A stretch of DNA of 32,483 nucleotides from Aquidulcibacter sp. GTDB taxonomy: Bacteria > Pseudomonadota > Alphaproteobacteria > Caulobacterales > Aquidulcibacteraceae. Of this stretch, positions 7,657 through 16,118 are shown piece by piece. Location: assembly GCA_027532555.1 (NCBI GenBank), contig JAPZTJ010000069.1, positions 1 through 32,483 of the forward strand. The letters run 5' to 3'. The translations under genes and the position numbers were made by a program. Under the pieces are notes generated by a model. The model saw nothing but the letters and a program-made list of their open reading frames with translations. It did not search any database and had not been told where the DNA came from. Numbering within the stretch: the stretch's first letter is position 1; each line of letters opens with the position of its first letter.

Positions 7657-8676
7657 TCATGTCGTCATTGGAGATTGATACACGCCGCCTTTGACCTGCA
7701 GGGCCCAGACGATACGCGCTATTTTATTCGCTAACGCTGTCACCGCTACCATGCGCGGTCTGCGCGCCAATAGCTTTGCCAGCCACGGATCCGGCACCGT
7801 GCGCGAACGAGCTATCGATGTGATCACCGTGCCCGCACAAATCACAAACAGCCGCCGCAAGGTACGATTGCCTTTCTTGGTAATCTTGCCAAGTCGTTCC
7901 TTCCCCCCTGAGGAATGTTGGCTCGGTACCAAACCCATCCAAGCCGCATAATCACGACCCGAAGCAAATCCTCGCGCATCAGGCCCCAAGGCTTTAACCG
8001 CCAGCGCTGTGATCGGACCTATCCCTGGAATGCTCATCAAGGCCTTGTTCACAGGGTCGCGCTTGGCCAGCTGTGCCATCTTCTTCTCCAGCACGCCAAT
8101 CTGCCCCTCAAGCTGATCAATACTCGCCATCAAAAGCTCAAGCACCTCTCTGGAGACTTCTGGCAAATCTGTGGCTTCACCAATCAGCCCCTTCAAAGCC
8201 TCATAGCCCTTGTGACCTGTCGGCGCTGATAGCCCAAACTCTGCACAATGCCCACGCACCGCGTTGATCGCTTGGGTGCGTTGCCGCACCAACAAATCTC
8301 GACTGCGAAAGACCATGGCCTGACTATGTTGCTCTGCGCTCCTGATCTCGACAAACCGCATCGTCGGGCGGCTTGCCGCCTCACAGATCGCTTCAGCATC
8401 CGCCGCATCATTCTTCCCGCGCTTCACATAGGGCTTCACATAATGGGCTGGGATTAATCGTACTTCATGACCCAATGCCGCTATCTCACGACCCCAATAA
8501 TGCGCCGACGAACACGCCTCCATCGCAACAATGCATGGCTTCTGGCTACTGAAAAAGCCCAAAAGCTGAGCACGCGACAGCTTCCTCGAGAACAAACACT
8601 TGCCAGACCTATCCGCACCATGCGCCTGAAAAATACGCTTGGCCAAATCTAACCCAATTATGCTAACCTCTTCCAC
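7657..8676 (-). CDS. IS110 family transposase (DEDD recombinase)
   Basis: 339 aa from GTG 8676, which has an ideal RBS (aaggagg) 6 nt upstream; a longer in-frame ATG reading to 8754 would run past the inverted repeat and is rejected. The N-terminal RuvC-like DEDD domain has Asp10 (IGLDLAK), Glu53 (VAMEACSS), Asp90 and Asp93 (KNDAADAEA). A coiled region at about 170-205 precedes the C-terminal Transposase_20 domain (MSIPGIGPITA, 214-224; AAWMGLVP; SSGGK, 255-259), where the family's catalytic serine lies. All key residues are present, so it could be active. Confidence 0.93.
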   Translation of the reverse strand: MEEVSIIGLDLAKRIFQAHGADRSGKCLFSRKLSRAQLLGFFSSQKPCIVAMEACSSAHYWGREIAALGHEVRLIPAHYVKPYVKRGKNDAADAEAICEAASRPTMRFVEIRSAEQHSQAMVFRSRDLLVRQRTQAINAVRGHCAEFGLSAPTGHKGYEALKGLIGEATDLPEVSREVLELLMASIDQLEGQIGVLEKKMAQLAKRDPVNKALMSIPGIGPITALAVKALGPDARGFASGRDYAAWMGLVPSQHSSGGKERLGKITKKGNRTLRRLFVICAGTVITSIARSRTVPDPWLAKLLARRPRMVAVTALANKIARIVWALQVKGGVYQSPMTT

Positions 8677-8689
8677 GGACGCCTCCTTC

Positions 8690-8715
8690 GTATGTGACTC
8701 CAACAATCCACATAC
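8690..8715 (-). other. Leader hairpin upstream of the transposase RBS
   Basis: Perfect 7-bp inverted repeat gtatgtg/cacatac with a 12-nt loop, ending at the base before the aaggagg region on the transposase strand. It might shield the gene from outside transcription. Nothing else is seen in 8747-8898 apart from the presumed promoter of the next gene. Confidence 0.35.
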
Positions 8716-8898
8716 TGGCACATAGATGCCGTCAGGGGGCGTCCACCCCATCATTCCTAGTAGAAAAAGCCAAAACTAAGACCACTGCTTTTGAGATGGC
8801 GCAAAGCGCAATCCACCAAGGGAACGGTTTCGCGTGCTGGGCGTTAGGTTACTGCTTCGCCCTCGGCCCAGCCTGTCAAACATCGGGACACAACGAAA

Positions 8899-9222
8899 AT
8901 GAACAACAAGCTTTTAGCCTGCCTAGGCTTGCTCGCCGTCTCACTTACGGCCTGCTCCGACAAGTCGAAAAACGAAGCCGCCGAAGCGGGTGACCATGCC
9001 GCCGCCGCCGCTGAAGATGCGGGTGCCGCCACCGTGACTGCAGCCGAAGACGTCGGTAACGCTGCCTCTGACGCCGCCGCCAATGCCGGCAATGCGGTTG
9101 ATAACGCCGGCGAGAAAACTGCGGAAGCGGCTCGCAACGCTGCGGCCGATGCCAAAGAGGCAGCAGACAAGGTCGCGCGCAAGACTGCAGCCGCAAGGGA
9201 CGCCGCCGAGAAGACCCAATAA
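8899..9222 (+). CDS. Small alanine-rich lipoprotein
   Basis: 107 aa. Signal peptide with lipobox LTAC, lipidated Cys19 (MNNKLLACLGLLAVSLTAC). The mature part is a low-complexity Ala/Asp/Glu/Lys helix with repeating units such as AADAKEAADK and ASDAAANAGNAVD, resembling LEA-like or periplasmic spacer lipoproteins. No catalytic residues. It starts about 145 nt from the end of the IS, so its promoter may have been altered by the insertion. Product unknown beyond its membrane-anchored, extended-helix nature. Confidence 0.8.
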   Translation: MNNKLLACLGLLAVSLTACSDKSKNEAAEAGDHAAAAAEDAGAATVTAAEDVGNAASDAAANAGNAVDNAGEKTAEAARNAAADAKEAADKVARKTAAARDAAEKTQ

Positions 9223-9310
9223 TCTTGACGACAGCGCGGTAAGGTGCGGCGCGTAGCGCCTTGTTGTATCCGTGATTTCCAATTTGGCCCGTTTGGTCTA
9301 AATTGAAGCC

Positions 9311-9991
9311 ATGCCAATTTTGATCATCCTTGGGATTTTAGCACTTCTCGCCTTGATTTTCGGCCCTCAATATTGGGTGAAGAGCGTCATGGCGCGCCAC
9401 GCGGTCGACAGACCAGATTTCCCCGGCACCGGCGGCGAACTTGCCCGTCACTTGCTGGATCAAGCAGGCTTGGCTGATGTTGGCTTGGAAGAAACGCCCG
9501 CCGGAACAGATCATTATGACCCGATTGCCCGGGTTGTGCGGCTGTCGCCCAACAATCTCACAGGCCGCTCAGTCACGGCTGTGGCCGTGGCCGCCCACGA
9601 AGTTGGTCACGCTGTCCAACACCGCGATGGTGATCGGTTCTTAGTAACACGCACCAAATGGGCAGGGGGGTTGGCTGGGCTCGACAAGGTTGCTTTCTTG
9701 ATGCTGATATCCATCCCGTTGATTGGCATCCTCATTAAGTCGCCCGTGATTGCGATGCTGCAAATCGGTGCCCTAGTCATGCTGATGAGTGGGCGCGTGT
9801 TGATGCATGTGCTGACCTTGCCGATGGAAATCGATGCCAGCTTCAAGCGCGCTTTGCCTGTCTTGGAACAGGGCGGATTTTTGCAAGGTGACGATCTCGC
9901 CGACGCCCGGCAGGTGCTAAAGGCTGCTGCAGGGACATATGTTGCCAGCGCTTTGGCCACTTTGCTGGATGTGATCCGCTGGATCCGGTGA
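9311..9991 (+). CDS. Zinc metallopeptidase, YugP family (membrane)
   Basis: 226 aa. The N-terminal membrane helix (residues 3-20) is followed by the zinc motif HEVGH (His96, Glu97, His100). Two or three hydrophobic segments lie at about 127-170. LPMEIDAS (Glu173, Asp175) provides the family's third ligand region. The HYDP and VVRLSPNN segments match the Zn_peptidase_2/YugP family (PF04298). Substrate unknown; it probably acts at the inner membrane. The preceding 88-nt gap holds a small ggcgc-gta-gcgcc hairpin. Family confident. Confidence 0.9.
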   Translation: MPILIILGILALLALIFGPQYWVKSVMARHAVDRPDFPGTGGELARHLLDQAGLADVGLEETPAGTDHYDPIARVVRLSPNNLTGRSVTAVAVAAHEVGHAVQHRDGDRFLVTRTKWAGGLAGLDKVAFLMLISIPLIGILIKSPVIAMLQIGALVMLMSGRVLMHVLTLPMEIDASFKRALPVLEQGGFLQGDDLADARQVLKAAAGTYVASALATLLDVIRWIR

Positions 9992-10016
9992 ACTTCAATC
10001 CAATTGTGCGCGACCT

Positions 10017-10679
10017 CTATTCCCGCTTCAAAATATTATCGACAATCCAGCTCCACGCAGCTTGCGGCTTATAGCGGGCTTTGAGGTCGTCGCGGTCATA
10101 TTCGGTGGTGAGCCAGGTCCAGAAGTCGATGCGGCCGGTGGCTTCGATCTTGGCCCATTCGGCCCAGAAGAAGTCGAGGATGCCAGTCTTGGCCGCGCTG
10201 ATGTGGAGATATTTGAAGCTCAATTGCTTGCGCGCTTCTTCAAGCGGCACGCCTTCGATCTGATAGAGATAAAAGACCGCCATGGTGCCAGCGCGATCCG
10301 CGCCAGACTTACAATGCATCAGGGCAGGGTATTCCATTGTTTCAAAGGCCTTTTTGGCCTCTAGCAGGCGCTCGGGATAAGGTGCGCCGCGGCTCTCGCT
10401 ATGCAGAAAGACGAGGTTCAGGCCCAATTGCTCGCACGCTTCTTTTTCTAGCACAGTGAAGCTGGCGTCGGTATCGCCGCGCAGGTTCACGATGGTCTTG
10501 ATGCCAAACTCCTTCCACTCCGCCAATTGCTTGGGACTGGGCTGGTTTGTACGCCACATGCGTGGGCTGATTTGATATTTGTTCTGAAAGCGCGCACGCA
10601 AGAAGGCGTGGTCGTTCCACCAATAATCATCTTCAGCGGCTTTGCGGCGTTCAGGCGTTGTCAGGTCAAATTTGGGCAC
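10017..10679 (-). CDS. Dual-specificity/tyrosine phosphatase family protein
   Basis: 220 aa from GTG 10679; a TTG at 10736 would add 19 residues and neither start has a good RBS. The phosphatase signature HCKSGADRAG (C-x5-R, Cys123) is clear. ISPRMWRTNQPSPKQLAEW and IKTIVNLRGD are typical of the DSPc/DUF442-like fold, and the general-acid loop lies around SESRGAPYP. It would dephosphorylate proteins or small phosphorylated molecules. It is convergent with the metallopeptidase (25 nt apart) and divergent from the lipid A operon, so a link to lipopolysaccharide is possible but unproven. Confidence 0.85.
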   Translation of the reverse strand: MPKFDLTTPERRKAAEDDYWWNDHAFLRARFQNKYQISPRMWRTNQPSPKQLAEWKEFGIKTIVNLRGDTDASFTVLEKEACEQLGLNLVFLHSESRGAPYPERLLEAKKAFETMEYPALMHCKSGADRAGTMAVFYLYQIEGVPLEEARKQLSFKYLHISAAKTGILDFFWAEWAKIEATGRIDFWTWLTTEYDRDDLKARYKPQAAWSWIVDNILKRE

Positions 10680-10798
10680 GGGCGCGTCTTTTCGGCTAAT
10701 TGGATCGCATCTAGGCAGCCCCGCGTTGCCATGCAAGCCTTAGCTGTGGCGCCCGCGCACTCGCCTTAAGGCGCAACGCTCGCTATGGAGCGGGGATT

Positions 10799-11560
10799 AT
10801 GAGCAAAAAACTCTCGCGCGCCTTCTTTCGTTCTTCACCCGTCCAGTGGTTTTTTGCGGGCTTTCTAGCCGCTTGGATGGCCTTGGTGCGCGCCACGACG
10901 CGGTGGACGCTTGTCGGGCAAGAGCATGCCGAGCCTATCTGGAAGTCCGGTAAGGGCGTTGTGTGGTGCTATTGGCATTCGCGCATCATGGGCGCGCATT
11001 CGATCTGGCCGACCGATGTTCAAAAAATGCTGATGCTGATCTCGCTCTCGCCCGATGGCCAGTTTGTGGCGCGCGCCGCAGAACTGGTTGGCCGCACGGT
11101 GGTGCGGGGGTCGTCATCGAAAAAGAAGGCCGATGGCGAGACCGAAGATAAGGGTGCCTTACAGGCGTTTCGTCAGATGCTCAGCCATGCCTCAAAAGGC
11201 GGCTGCGTTGGGATTACGCCAGATGGCCCACGCGGCCCACGCATGCGCGCTCAGCTTGGGGCCGTTCGGGTCGCGAAAATGGCGAAAGTCCCGCTTTTGC
11301 CTTCGGCTTTCGCCGTAAAGGGCGCGGGCTATGCCAAGAGCTGGGACCGTTTCCATTTGCCGCCTTTGTTTTCGAGCGGGGTGATTGTCTATAAGCCTGC
11401 CATTGAAATCCCCGCCAAAGCCAGCGAGGCCGAGATGGAAGCCGCGCGTCTGGCCTTAGAGATCGCCTTGACCGAAGCCATGCAAGAGGCCGATCGCTTG
11501 GTGGGCGGGCCACTGATTGAACCTGCACCACCAGCAGCTCTCGACGAGGCCACGGCGTGA
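10799..11560 (+). CDS. DUF374 lysophospholipid acyltransferase family protein
   Basis: 253 aa. One N-terminal hydrophobic segment (about 14-31). The acyltransferase signature is WHSRIMG (His60), then SPDGQFVARAAELVG and ITPDGPRGP (140-147). DUF374 proteins are LPLAT-like inner-membrane enzymes encoded next to waaA in alphaproteobacteria and other bacteria. The acyl acceptor is not established. It is the first gene of the operon; its TGA overlaps the waaA GTG (GTGA), so the two are translationally coupled. The RBS is a ggag-type sequence just before the ATG. Confidence 0.88.
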   Translation: MSKKLSRAFFRSSPVQWFFAGFLAAWMALVRATTRWTLVGQEHAEPIWKSGKGVVWCYWHSRIMGAHSIWPTDVQKMLMLISLSPDGQFVARAAELVGRTVVRGSSSKKKADGETEDKGALQAFRQMLSHASKGGCVGITPDGPRGPRMRAQLGAVRVAKMAKVPLLPSAFAVKGAGYAKSWDRFHLPPLFSSGVIVYKPAIEIPAKASEAEMEAARLALEIALTEAMQEADRLVGGPLIEPAPPAALDEATA

Positions 11561-12855
11561 CACAGGACCTGCCGTTCTCATTGACGCTCTATCGGATCGC
11601 CACACAGCTTCTGGCGCGCTTTATGCCGGGCGTATTGTCGCGCCGCGCGGCTAAGGGCCGGGAGGACCCGACACGGATTGGGGAGCGATTGGCCACAGCC
11701 CCGTTTCAGCGCCCGAAAGGTAAATTGGTCTGGATCCATGGGGCCAGCGTGGGGGAATCGATTGTCGGCCATGCTCTGGCCCAAGAGCTGCGCAAAGCAC
11801 AGCCCGGTCTGACCTTCTTGTTTACCAGCGGCACCAAGACCTCGGCTGACCTTATGGCGCGCAAGCTATCGGCGCCTGATTTGCATCGCTATGTCCCGGT
11901 GGATACGCCCATGGCGACAAAGGCCTTTATCGCGGGTTGGCAGCCAGACCTCGCCATCTTTGTAGAAGGCGAGATTTGGCCAAACCTGTTGTTGGCAACC
12001 AAGCAAGCTGGCGTACCGCTGGCTTTGGTCAATGCGCGCATGACGGCGCGGTCGGTCCAGGGCTGGCGGGGCAGGGCGAAGACGGCAGAGCTTTTGTTTT
12101 CCCTGTTCGATGTCGCGTTGCCCGCCGACAAGCGCACTTTTGAAGCGCTCAGCCTGTTTCGCACAGGGCCTATTGGCACCATTGGCAATCTCAAACTCGC
12201 AGCCCCTGCACCCATTGTGAATGCCAAGGAAGCCAAGGTGCTGGCGGCAAAACTCGGGCAACGCCAAGTCTGGCTGGCAGCCTCTACCCATGAAGGGGAG
12301 GAGACGGTCCTGCTCGCCGCCCATGCGGCTTTGTGCTTGGGGGCACCCGACGCGTTGTTGATCTTGGCCCCACGTCATCCCGAGCGCGCTCAAGATGTTG
12401 AGATTGCGTGCCGAAAGCAGGGCTTGGTGCCTGTGCGCCGCTCGACGGGGCAAGTTCCGGGGACCCAGACCCCGGTCTGGCTGTGGGATACGCTGGGCGA
12501 ATTGGGGCTGGCGATGCGCTTGGCACCGGTGACCTTTGTAGCGGGCAGCTTACAGCCCGGCATTGGCGGTCATAATCCGGTGGAGCCCGTGCAGCTTGGC
12601 TCCACCGTGATCAGCGCCAGCTTTGTTGGCAATTTCCTCGATCTCTACCAAGCCTTGGAAGACCGAGATGGGGCAGTCATTCTTGATGACCATGCTTCTG
12701 ATCGCATCGCATTGACTTTGGCGGGGCTGTTAGGTGACCCAGCCCAGCGCGAGCGCTTGAACGAAGCTGCGCGTGGCGTGATTGCGCAAGGTAGCCATGC
12801 CATGGCGGACACGGTGGCGGCCCTCGTCGCGCTTTTGGGGCAGTCTAAGTCATGA
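11557..12855 (+). CDS. waaA: 3-deoxy-D-manno-octulosonic acid (Kdo) transferase
   Basis: 432 aa, GT30 family. It transfers Kdo from CMP-Kdo to the lipid A precursor at the cytoplasmic face of the inner membrane. Motifs: GREDPTRIGER, with Glu36 at the position of the family's catalytic base; WIHGASVGES (59-68); FTSGTKTS; EGEIWPNLL; and the C-terminal GT-B half with LAPRHPER and PGIGGHNPVEP. The GTG start overlaps the upstream stop and the ATGA at the end couples it to lpxK. Number of Kdo residues added cannot be told from sequence. Confidence 0.95.
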   Translation: MTQDLPFSLTLYRIATQLLARFMPGVLSRRAAKGREDPTRIGERLATAPFQRPKGKLVWIHGASVGESIVGHALAQELRKAQPGLTFLFTSGTKTSADLMARKLSAPDLHRYVPVDTPMATKAFIAGWQPDLAIFVEGEIWPNLLLATKQAGVPLALVNARMTARSVQGWRGRAKTAELLFSLFDVALPADKRTFEALSLFRTGPIGTIGNLKLAAPAPIVNAKEAKVLAAKLGQRQVWLAASTHEGEETVLLAAHAALCLGAPDALLILAPRHPERAQDVEIACRKQGLVPVRRSTGQVPGTQTPVWLWDTLGELGLAMRLAPVTFVAGSLQPGIGGHNPVEPVQLGSTVISASFVGNFLDLYQALEDRDGAVILDDHASDRIALTLAGLLGDPAQRERLNEAARGVIAQGSHAMADTVAALVALLGQSKS

Positions 12856-13853
12856 GAGCGCCTGCCTTTTGGACGATCCGATATGGCCGCGATGCCGCAC
12901 CCATCCTGCGGCTCCTTCTATCGCCGGTTGGTGCCCTCTATGGGGCCAGCGTCGCGCGGCGGATCGCGCAAGCTCAGCCAGAGGCATTGCCGATCCCGGT
13001 GATCTCGATTGGTAATTTAACCGCCGGTGGCACGGGAAAAACCCCATTCTCGCAAGCCTTGCGGACTTTATTGGCGGACCATTTGGGCGGACCCATTGGC
13101 ATTGTCTCGCGTGGCTATGGCGGGACATTGGAAGGCCCTGTCGCCGTTGATCCCGGCGTACATGGGGCTGAAGACGTGGGCGATGAGCCATTGATGCTGG
13201 CGCAAGGTGGCCCTGTCTTTGTGGGGCGTGATCGGGCAGCGGCAGGAAAGCTGGCCGCCCAGCGGGGCATGAAAGCCGTGATCCTCGATGACGGTCATCA
13301 GAATCCGAGCTTAGCCAAAACGATCTCGCTCGTGGTCGTCGATGGGCAGACGGGCTTCGGCAATGGGCATTTGATTCCGGCCGGGCCCTTGCGCGAGAAG
13401 CCCGCTATCGGCCTTGCGCGTGCCGATGCGGTCATTGTGATGGGGCCGGTCTCGGACGTCACACAGGAAGATTTAGAAGGCTATAGCGGACCCATTTTCA
13501 AAGCCACGCTGCAGGCCAAAGCTGTTGTCATTGAAGGCCCAGTATTGGGCTTTTGCGGCATTGGCCGACCGGAGAAGTTTGACGCGACTTTGCGTGGCTT
13601 GGGCTTGAACCTGGTCGATCTTTATCCGTTTGACGATCATCACCGCTATCGCCCGGAAGAGCTAGCGCGACTTGAGGCGGATGCTTTGGCAGCTGGTGCC
13701 ACTTTGGTCACGACCGAGAAGGATTTTGCACGTCTGCCGCCTGCCTTTGCAGCCAAGGTGCGCGTCGTTCCGATTGAGGCAGTTTTGGCGGATAATGCAG
13801 CCTTTCTTGCCTTTCTGCGCGCGAAACTCGACAGCCATCTCGGGCAGGATTAG
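12852..13853 (+). CDS. lpxK: Tetraacyldisaccharide 4'-kinase
   Basis: 333 aa. It phosphorylates the 4' position of lipid A disaccharide. The Walker A loop is in TAGGTGKT (57-64), with the LpxK-typical ISIGNLTAGG lead-in. Other family segments are GIVSRGYGG, GDEPLMLA, VILDDGHQN and the C-terminal DHHRYRPEEL and TTEKDFARLP. Four-base ATGA overlap with waaA. The lpxL-like gene follows after 9 nt. The order acyltransferase-waaA-lpxK-lpxL is a sensible lipid A finishing operon. Confidence 0.96.
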   Translation: MRAPAFWTIRYGRDAAPILRLLLSPVGALYGASVARRIAQAQPEALPIPVISIGNLTAGGTGKTPFSQALRTLLADHLGGPIGIVSRGYGGTLEGPVAVDPGVHGAEDVGDEPLMLAQGGPVFVGRDRAAAGKLAAQRGMKAVILDDGHQNPSLAKTISLVVVDGQTGFGNGHLIPAGPLREKPAIGLARADAVIVMGPVSDVTQEDLEGYSGPIFKATLQAKAVVIEGPVLGFCGIGRPEKFDATLRGLGLNLVDLYPFDDHHRYRPEELARLEADALAAGATLVTTEKDFARLPPAFAAKVRVVPIEAVLADNAAFLAFLRAKLDSHLGQD

Positions 13854-13862
13854 GATTTTCCC

Positions 13863-14783
13863 ATGACAGCAGGTCGTCGCGAGTCCGTCTTCAAGCGTAT
13901 CGAATCTTGGGCGTTTCACACCTATTGGAACCGCATTAGCCGGATGTCCTTGGACGAAGCCTCTAATGCCGGGGCGGGGTTTGCCCGGCGTCTAGGTCCG
14001 ATCACGAGTGCGCATAAGACGGCGCGTTACAATATGCGCTTAGCCTTTCCCCGCATCACGCCTGCCGAAGAGCGCGAGATGCTGGACGCCATGTGGGACA
14101 ATTTGGGCCGCGTGGTGGGGGAGTTCCCACATCTGTCCGCCATGGGCCTATTTACGCCCGAAAGTCGGGCGGAGTTTGACGGGTTAGACATTCTCGACCG
14201 CTATGTCGGAACTGGCAAAGCTGGCGTCTTTGTCTCGGGCCATTTTGCCAATTGGGAAGTTATGCCCGCGGCCATTGTGCGGCGCGGGGTTGATTGCCGC
14301 GTTACCTATCGGCCGGCCAACAACATCTGGGTTGATGACACAATCGTCAAAGCCCGTGCTGACTATGGCGTACGCCTGTTCGCACCAAAGGGGCCGTCGG
14401 GCGGGGTCAGCCTGATGCGGATCCTCGCCAAGGGCGGCTCTGTCGCCATGATGAACGACCAGAAGTATGAGACGGGCGTCGAAGCTCCGTTCTTTGGCCA
14501 CATGTGCAAGACCGCTGATGGGCCATCCCGCCTAGCTTACCGCTTCCAAGCACCCTTGCAGACCATGACGGTCAAGCGCCTGTCTGGGGCGCACTTCAAA
14601 GTTGATATTCAAGAACCCATGATGATGGACTTTGATCTGCCGGTGGATGATGCGGTCGAGGCCTCGGTCCTGCGGATCAATCAATTCATGGAAGAAAACA
14701 TCTTAAAAGCGCCCGAACAATGGTTCTGGGTGCATGCGCGCTGGCCTAAAAAGGCGTGGTTCGACGCGGGGGTGATGGACTGA
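13863..14783 (+). CDS. lpxL: Lipid A secondary acyltransferase (LpxL/HtrB family)
   Basis: 306 aa. The H-x4-E catalytic motif is in GHFANWE (His127, Glu132). RPANN, MNDQKYETG and the C-terminal WFWVHARWP are diagnostic of the LpxL/LpxM/HtrB family. It adds a secondary acyl chain from acyl-ACP onto Kdo-lipid A, so it logically follows waaA and lpxK. The start ATG lies 9 nt after the lpxK stop with an agga RBS. Acyl-chain preference, LpxL versus LpxM, is not determinable here. Confidence 0.92.
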   Translation: MTAGRRESVFKRIESWAFHTYWNRISRMSLDEASNAGAGFARRLGPITSAHKTARYNMRLAFPRITPAEEREMLDAMWDNLGRVVGEFPHLSAMGLFTPESRAEFDGLDILDRYVGTGKAGVFVSGHFANWEVMPAAIVRRGVDCRVTYRPANNIWVDDTIVKARADYGVRLFAPKGPSGGVSLMRILAKGGSVAMMNDQKYETGVEAPFFGHMCKTADGPSRLAYRFQAPLQTMTVKRLSGAHFKVDIQEPMMMDFDLPVDDAVEASVLRINQFMEENILKAPEQWFWVHARWPKKAWFDAGVMD

Positions 14784-14792
14784 TCATTTTTT

Positions 14793-14804
14793 GATTGGCC
14801 AATC
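14793..14804. promoter_or_regulatory. 12-bp perfect palindrome upstream of the methyltransferase gene
   Basis: gattggccaatc lies in the 46-nt gap between lpxL and the methyltransferase gene, preceded by a T-run. It could be an operator or part of a weak bidirectional terminator. Role unknown. Confidence 0.3.
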
Positions 14805-14829
14805 TATGTGTCAGGTCTAGGTTAGAGAT

Positions 14830-15873
14830 ATGGACCGCATCGAAGCCTTGAAATATCGCGCAGGGGCGACAGCTAAGCTGGCCTTTTATGCTGCTCATTA
14901 TGGCCTCTCACGCGCAACGTCGGCCCCGTTTGATCGGCCAGGTGACACACCTTTCAGCTCCGACAAGCCTAAGCCAGATTTAGCCCGCATGCGCCAAGCC
15001 TATATGGCGGCCTTTACCCAAGATATGGCCAATATTGATGCTGGGCTTTACCTTGCCCCACAGGCCAAAACCGAACTCGCCCAGACGCGCAAGAGCCTTG
15101 CCTATCTGCAAGATGTGCGGGCGATCGATCAGCGTCGCTTGGCCAAGAATGGCGTCGAAGTTCGTGATGAGGGCTTGGGGGAGGGGTTTCCCGCTTATTT
15201 CCGTCAAAATTTCCATTGGCAAAGTGGCGGATGGCTGACACCTGAGAGTGCGGACCTCTATGACTTTCAAGTCGAGACGATTTTTACGGGCTCCGCTGGC
15301 GCGATGCGGAGGTCTACCGCTTTAGCGTTGTTGGCCAAAAGCCTGAAAGGCATCGACCAGCGCACCACGACCTGCGTTGAGCTTGCCTGCGGGACTGGGC
15401 AATTGGCGCGCGAAGTCATGCGCAATTTCCCACGTTTGCGCTTTACGGCGCTGGATATGTCGCCACCCTATGCGGCAGCGGCCGCCAAGGCCCTATCGCC
15501 CTACCGAAGTGCCACGGCCATCAGTGGTGCAGCGGAAGCGACGCCATTTGATAGTGCCAGAGTGGACCGGGTGCTGTGCGTCTATCTGTTCCACGAATTG
15601 CCGCCCAAGATTCGCAAAGCAGTGGTGACAGAAGCTGCGCGCATCTTGAAACCCGGTGGCATTTTTGTGCTGGCAGATGCGCTCCAGACGGGCGATGATC
15701 CCAATCTCGACCGCCTGTTGGATGCTTTTCCCGTGGGCTTTCATGAGCCATTCTTCAGCACCTATCTGACAACCGACCTAACGGCCCTGTTCGATGCAAC
15801 AGGCTTTGATTTTATTGAGGACGCACAAGCCTTTTTGACCAAGGGCTGGATGTTTCAAAAGCGCGGTGGGTGA
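14830..15873 (+). CDS. Class I SAM-dependent methyltransferase
   Basis: 347 aa. SAM motif I is VELACGTG (183-190); motif II is around FTALDMSPPY; the post-motif region is DRVLCVYLFHELPP, then ARILKPGGIFVLAD. The N-terminal approximately 150 residues form a helical extension not typical of minimal methyltransferases and may bind the substrate. Such proteins resemble ubiquinone/menaquinone-type C-methyltransferases, but the acceptor is unknown. It lies 46 nt after lpxL in the same direction, possibly co-transcribed. No good RBS before the ATG. Confidence 0.85.
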   Translation: MDRIEALKYRAGATAKLAFYAAHYGLSRATSAPFDRPGDTPFSSDKPKPDLARMRQAYMAAFTQDMANIDAGLYLAPQAKTELAQTRKSLAYLQDVRAIDQRRLAKNGVEVRDEGLGEGFPAYFRQNFHWQSGGWLTPESADLYDFQVETIFTGSAGAMRRSTALALLAKSLKGIDQRTTTCVELACGTGQLAREVMRNFPRLRFTALDMSPPYAAAAAKALSPYRSATAISGAAEATPFDSARVDRVLCVYLFHELPPKIRKAVVTEAARILKPGGIFVLADALQTGDDPNLDRLLDAFPVGFHEPFFSTYLTTDLTALFDATGFDFIEDAQAFLTKGWMFQKRGG

Positions 15874-15881
15874 GGGGAGAG

Positions 15882-15995
15882 CCCCTTCACCGCCTTCGGC
15901 GGAGCTTCCCCATGAATGGGGAAGCGGCCACGGAAGCAGTTGAGACGCGCCGCTTCCCCGTTTACGGGGAAGCTGTCCCGAAGGGACTGAAGGGG
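15882..15995. repeat. Nested palindromic repeat, copy A
   Basis: 114 nt. Outer arms ccccttca/tgaagggg enclose a ccgccttcggcgg hairpin on the left, gtcccgaagggac on the right, and two central ggggaagc/gcttcccc hairpins facing each other. The whole unit is an imperfect palindrome able to form a multi-branched structure. Copy B is at 20770-20884. After copy A, 15996-16118 shows nothing recognisable beyond the start region of the next gene. Confidence 0.85.
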
Positions 15996-16118
15996 TCTTT
16001 TTCGCCTGCAAGTGTTTTGAGGCCCCCCCAAGTGTGACCGAAAGTCGCGCCCCTCGCAGGTGACGGGGCAGCCGCACTAGCCTATGACTGACGTTCAACT
16101 GGCAGAGCGCCAGACGGA

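Larger units (their letters stand above)
7386..8753 (-). mobile_element. IS110-family insertion sequence, IS1111-type
   Basis: The transposase (7657-8676) is bracketed by a 10-bp subterminal inverted repeat, gtggacgccc (7389-7398) and gggcgtccac (8737-8746). Short LE upstream of the gene plus a long (about 260 nt) noncoding RE downstream is the IS1111 arrangement. Outer boundaries are estimated from the usual 3 and 7 nt beyond the repeats and could be off by a few bases. No target-site duplication is expected or seen. The element looks complete. Confidence 0.75.

Noticed and set aside
8677-8754. N-terminal extension of the IS110 transposase to 8754
   Set aside because: It would run through the subterminal inverted repeat into flanking DNA; the GTG at 8676 has an ideal RBS and the family's usual N-terminus.
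15882-15995. Repeated ggggaag/cttcccc units as a possible CRISPR array
   Set aside because: They are inverted arms of one nested palindrome, with no regularly spaced direct repeats or unique spacers.
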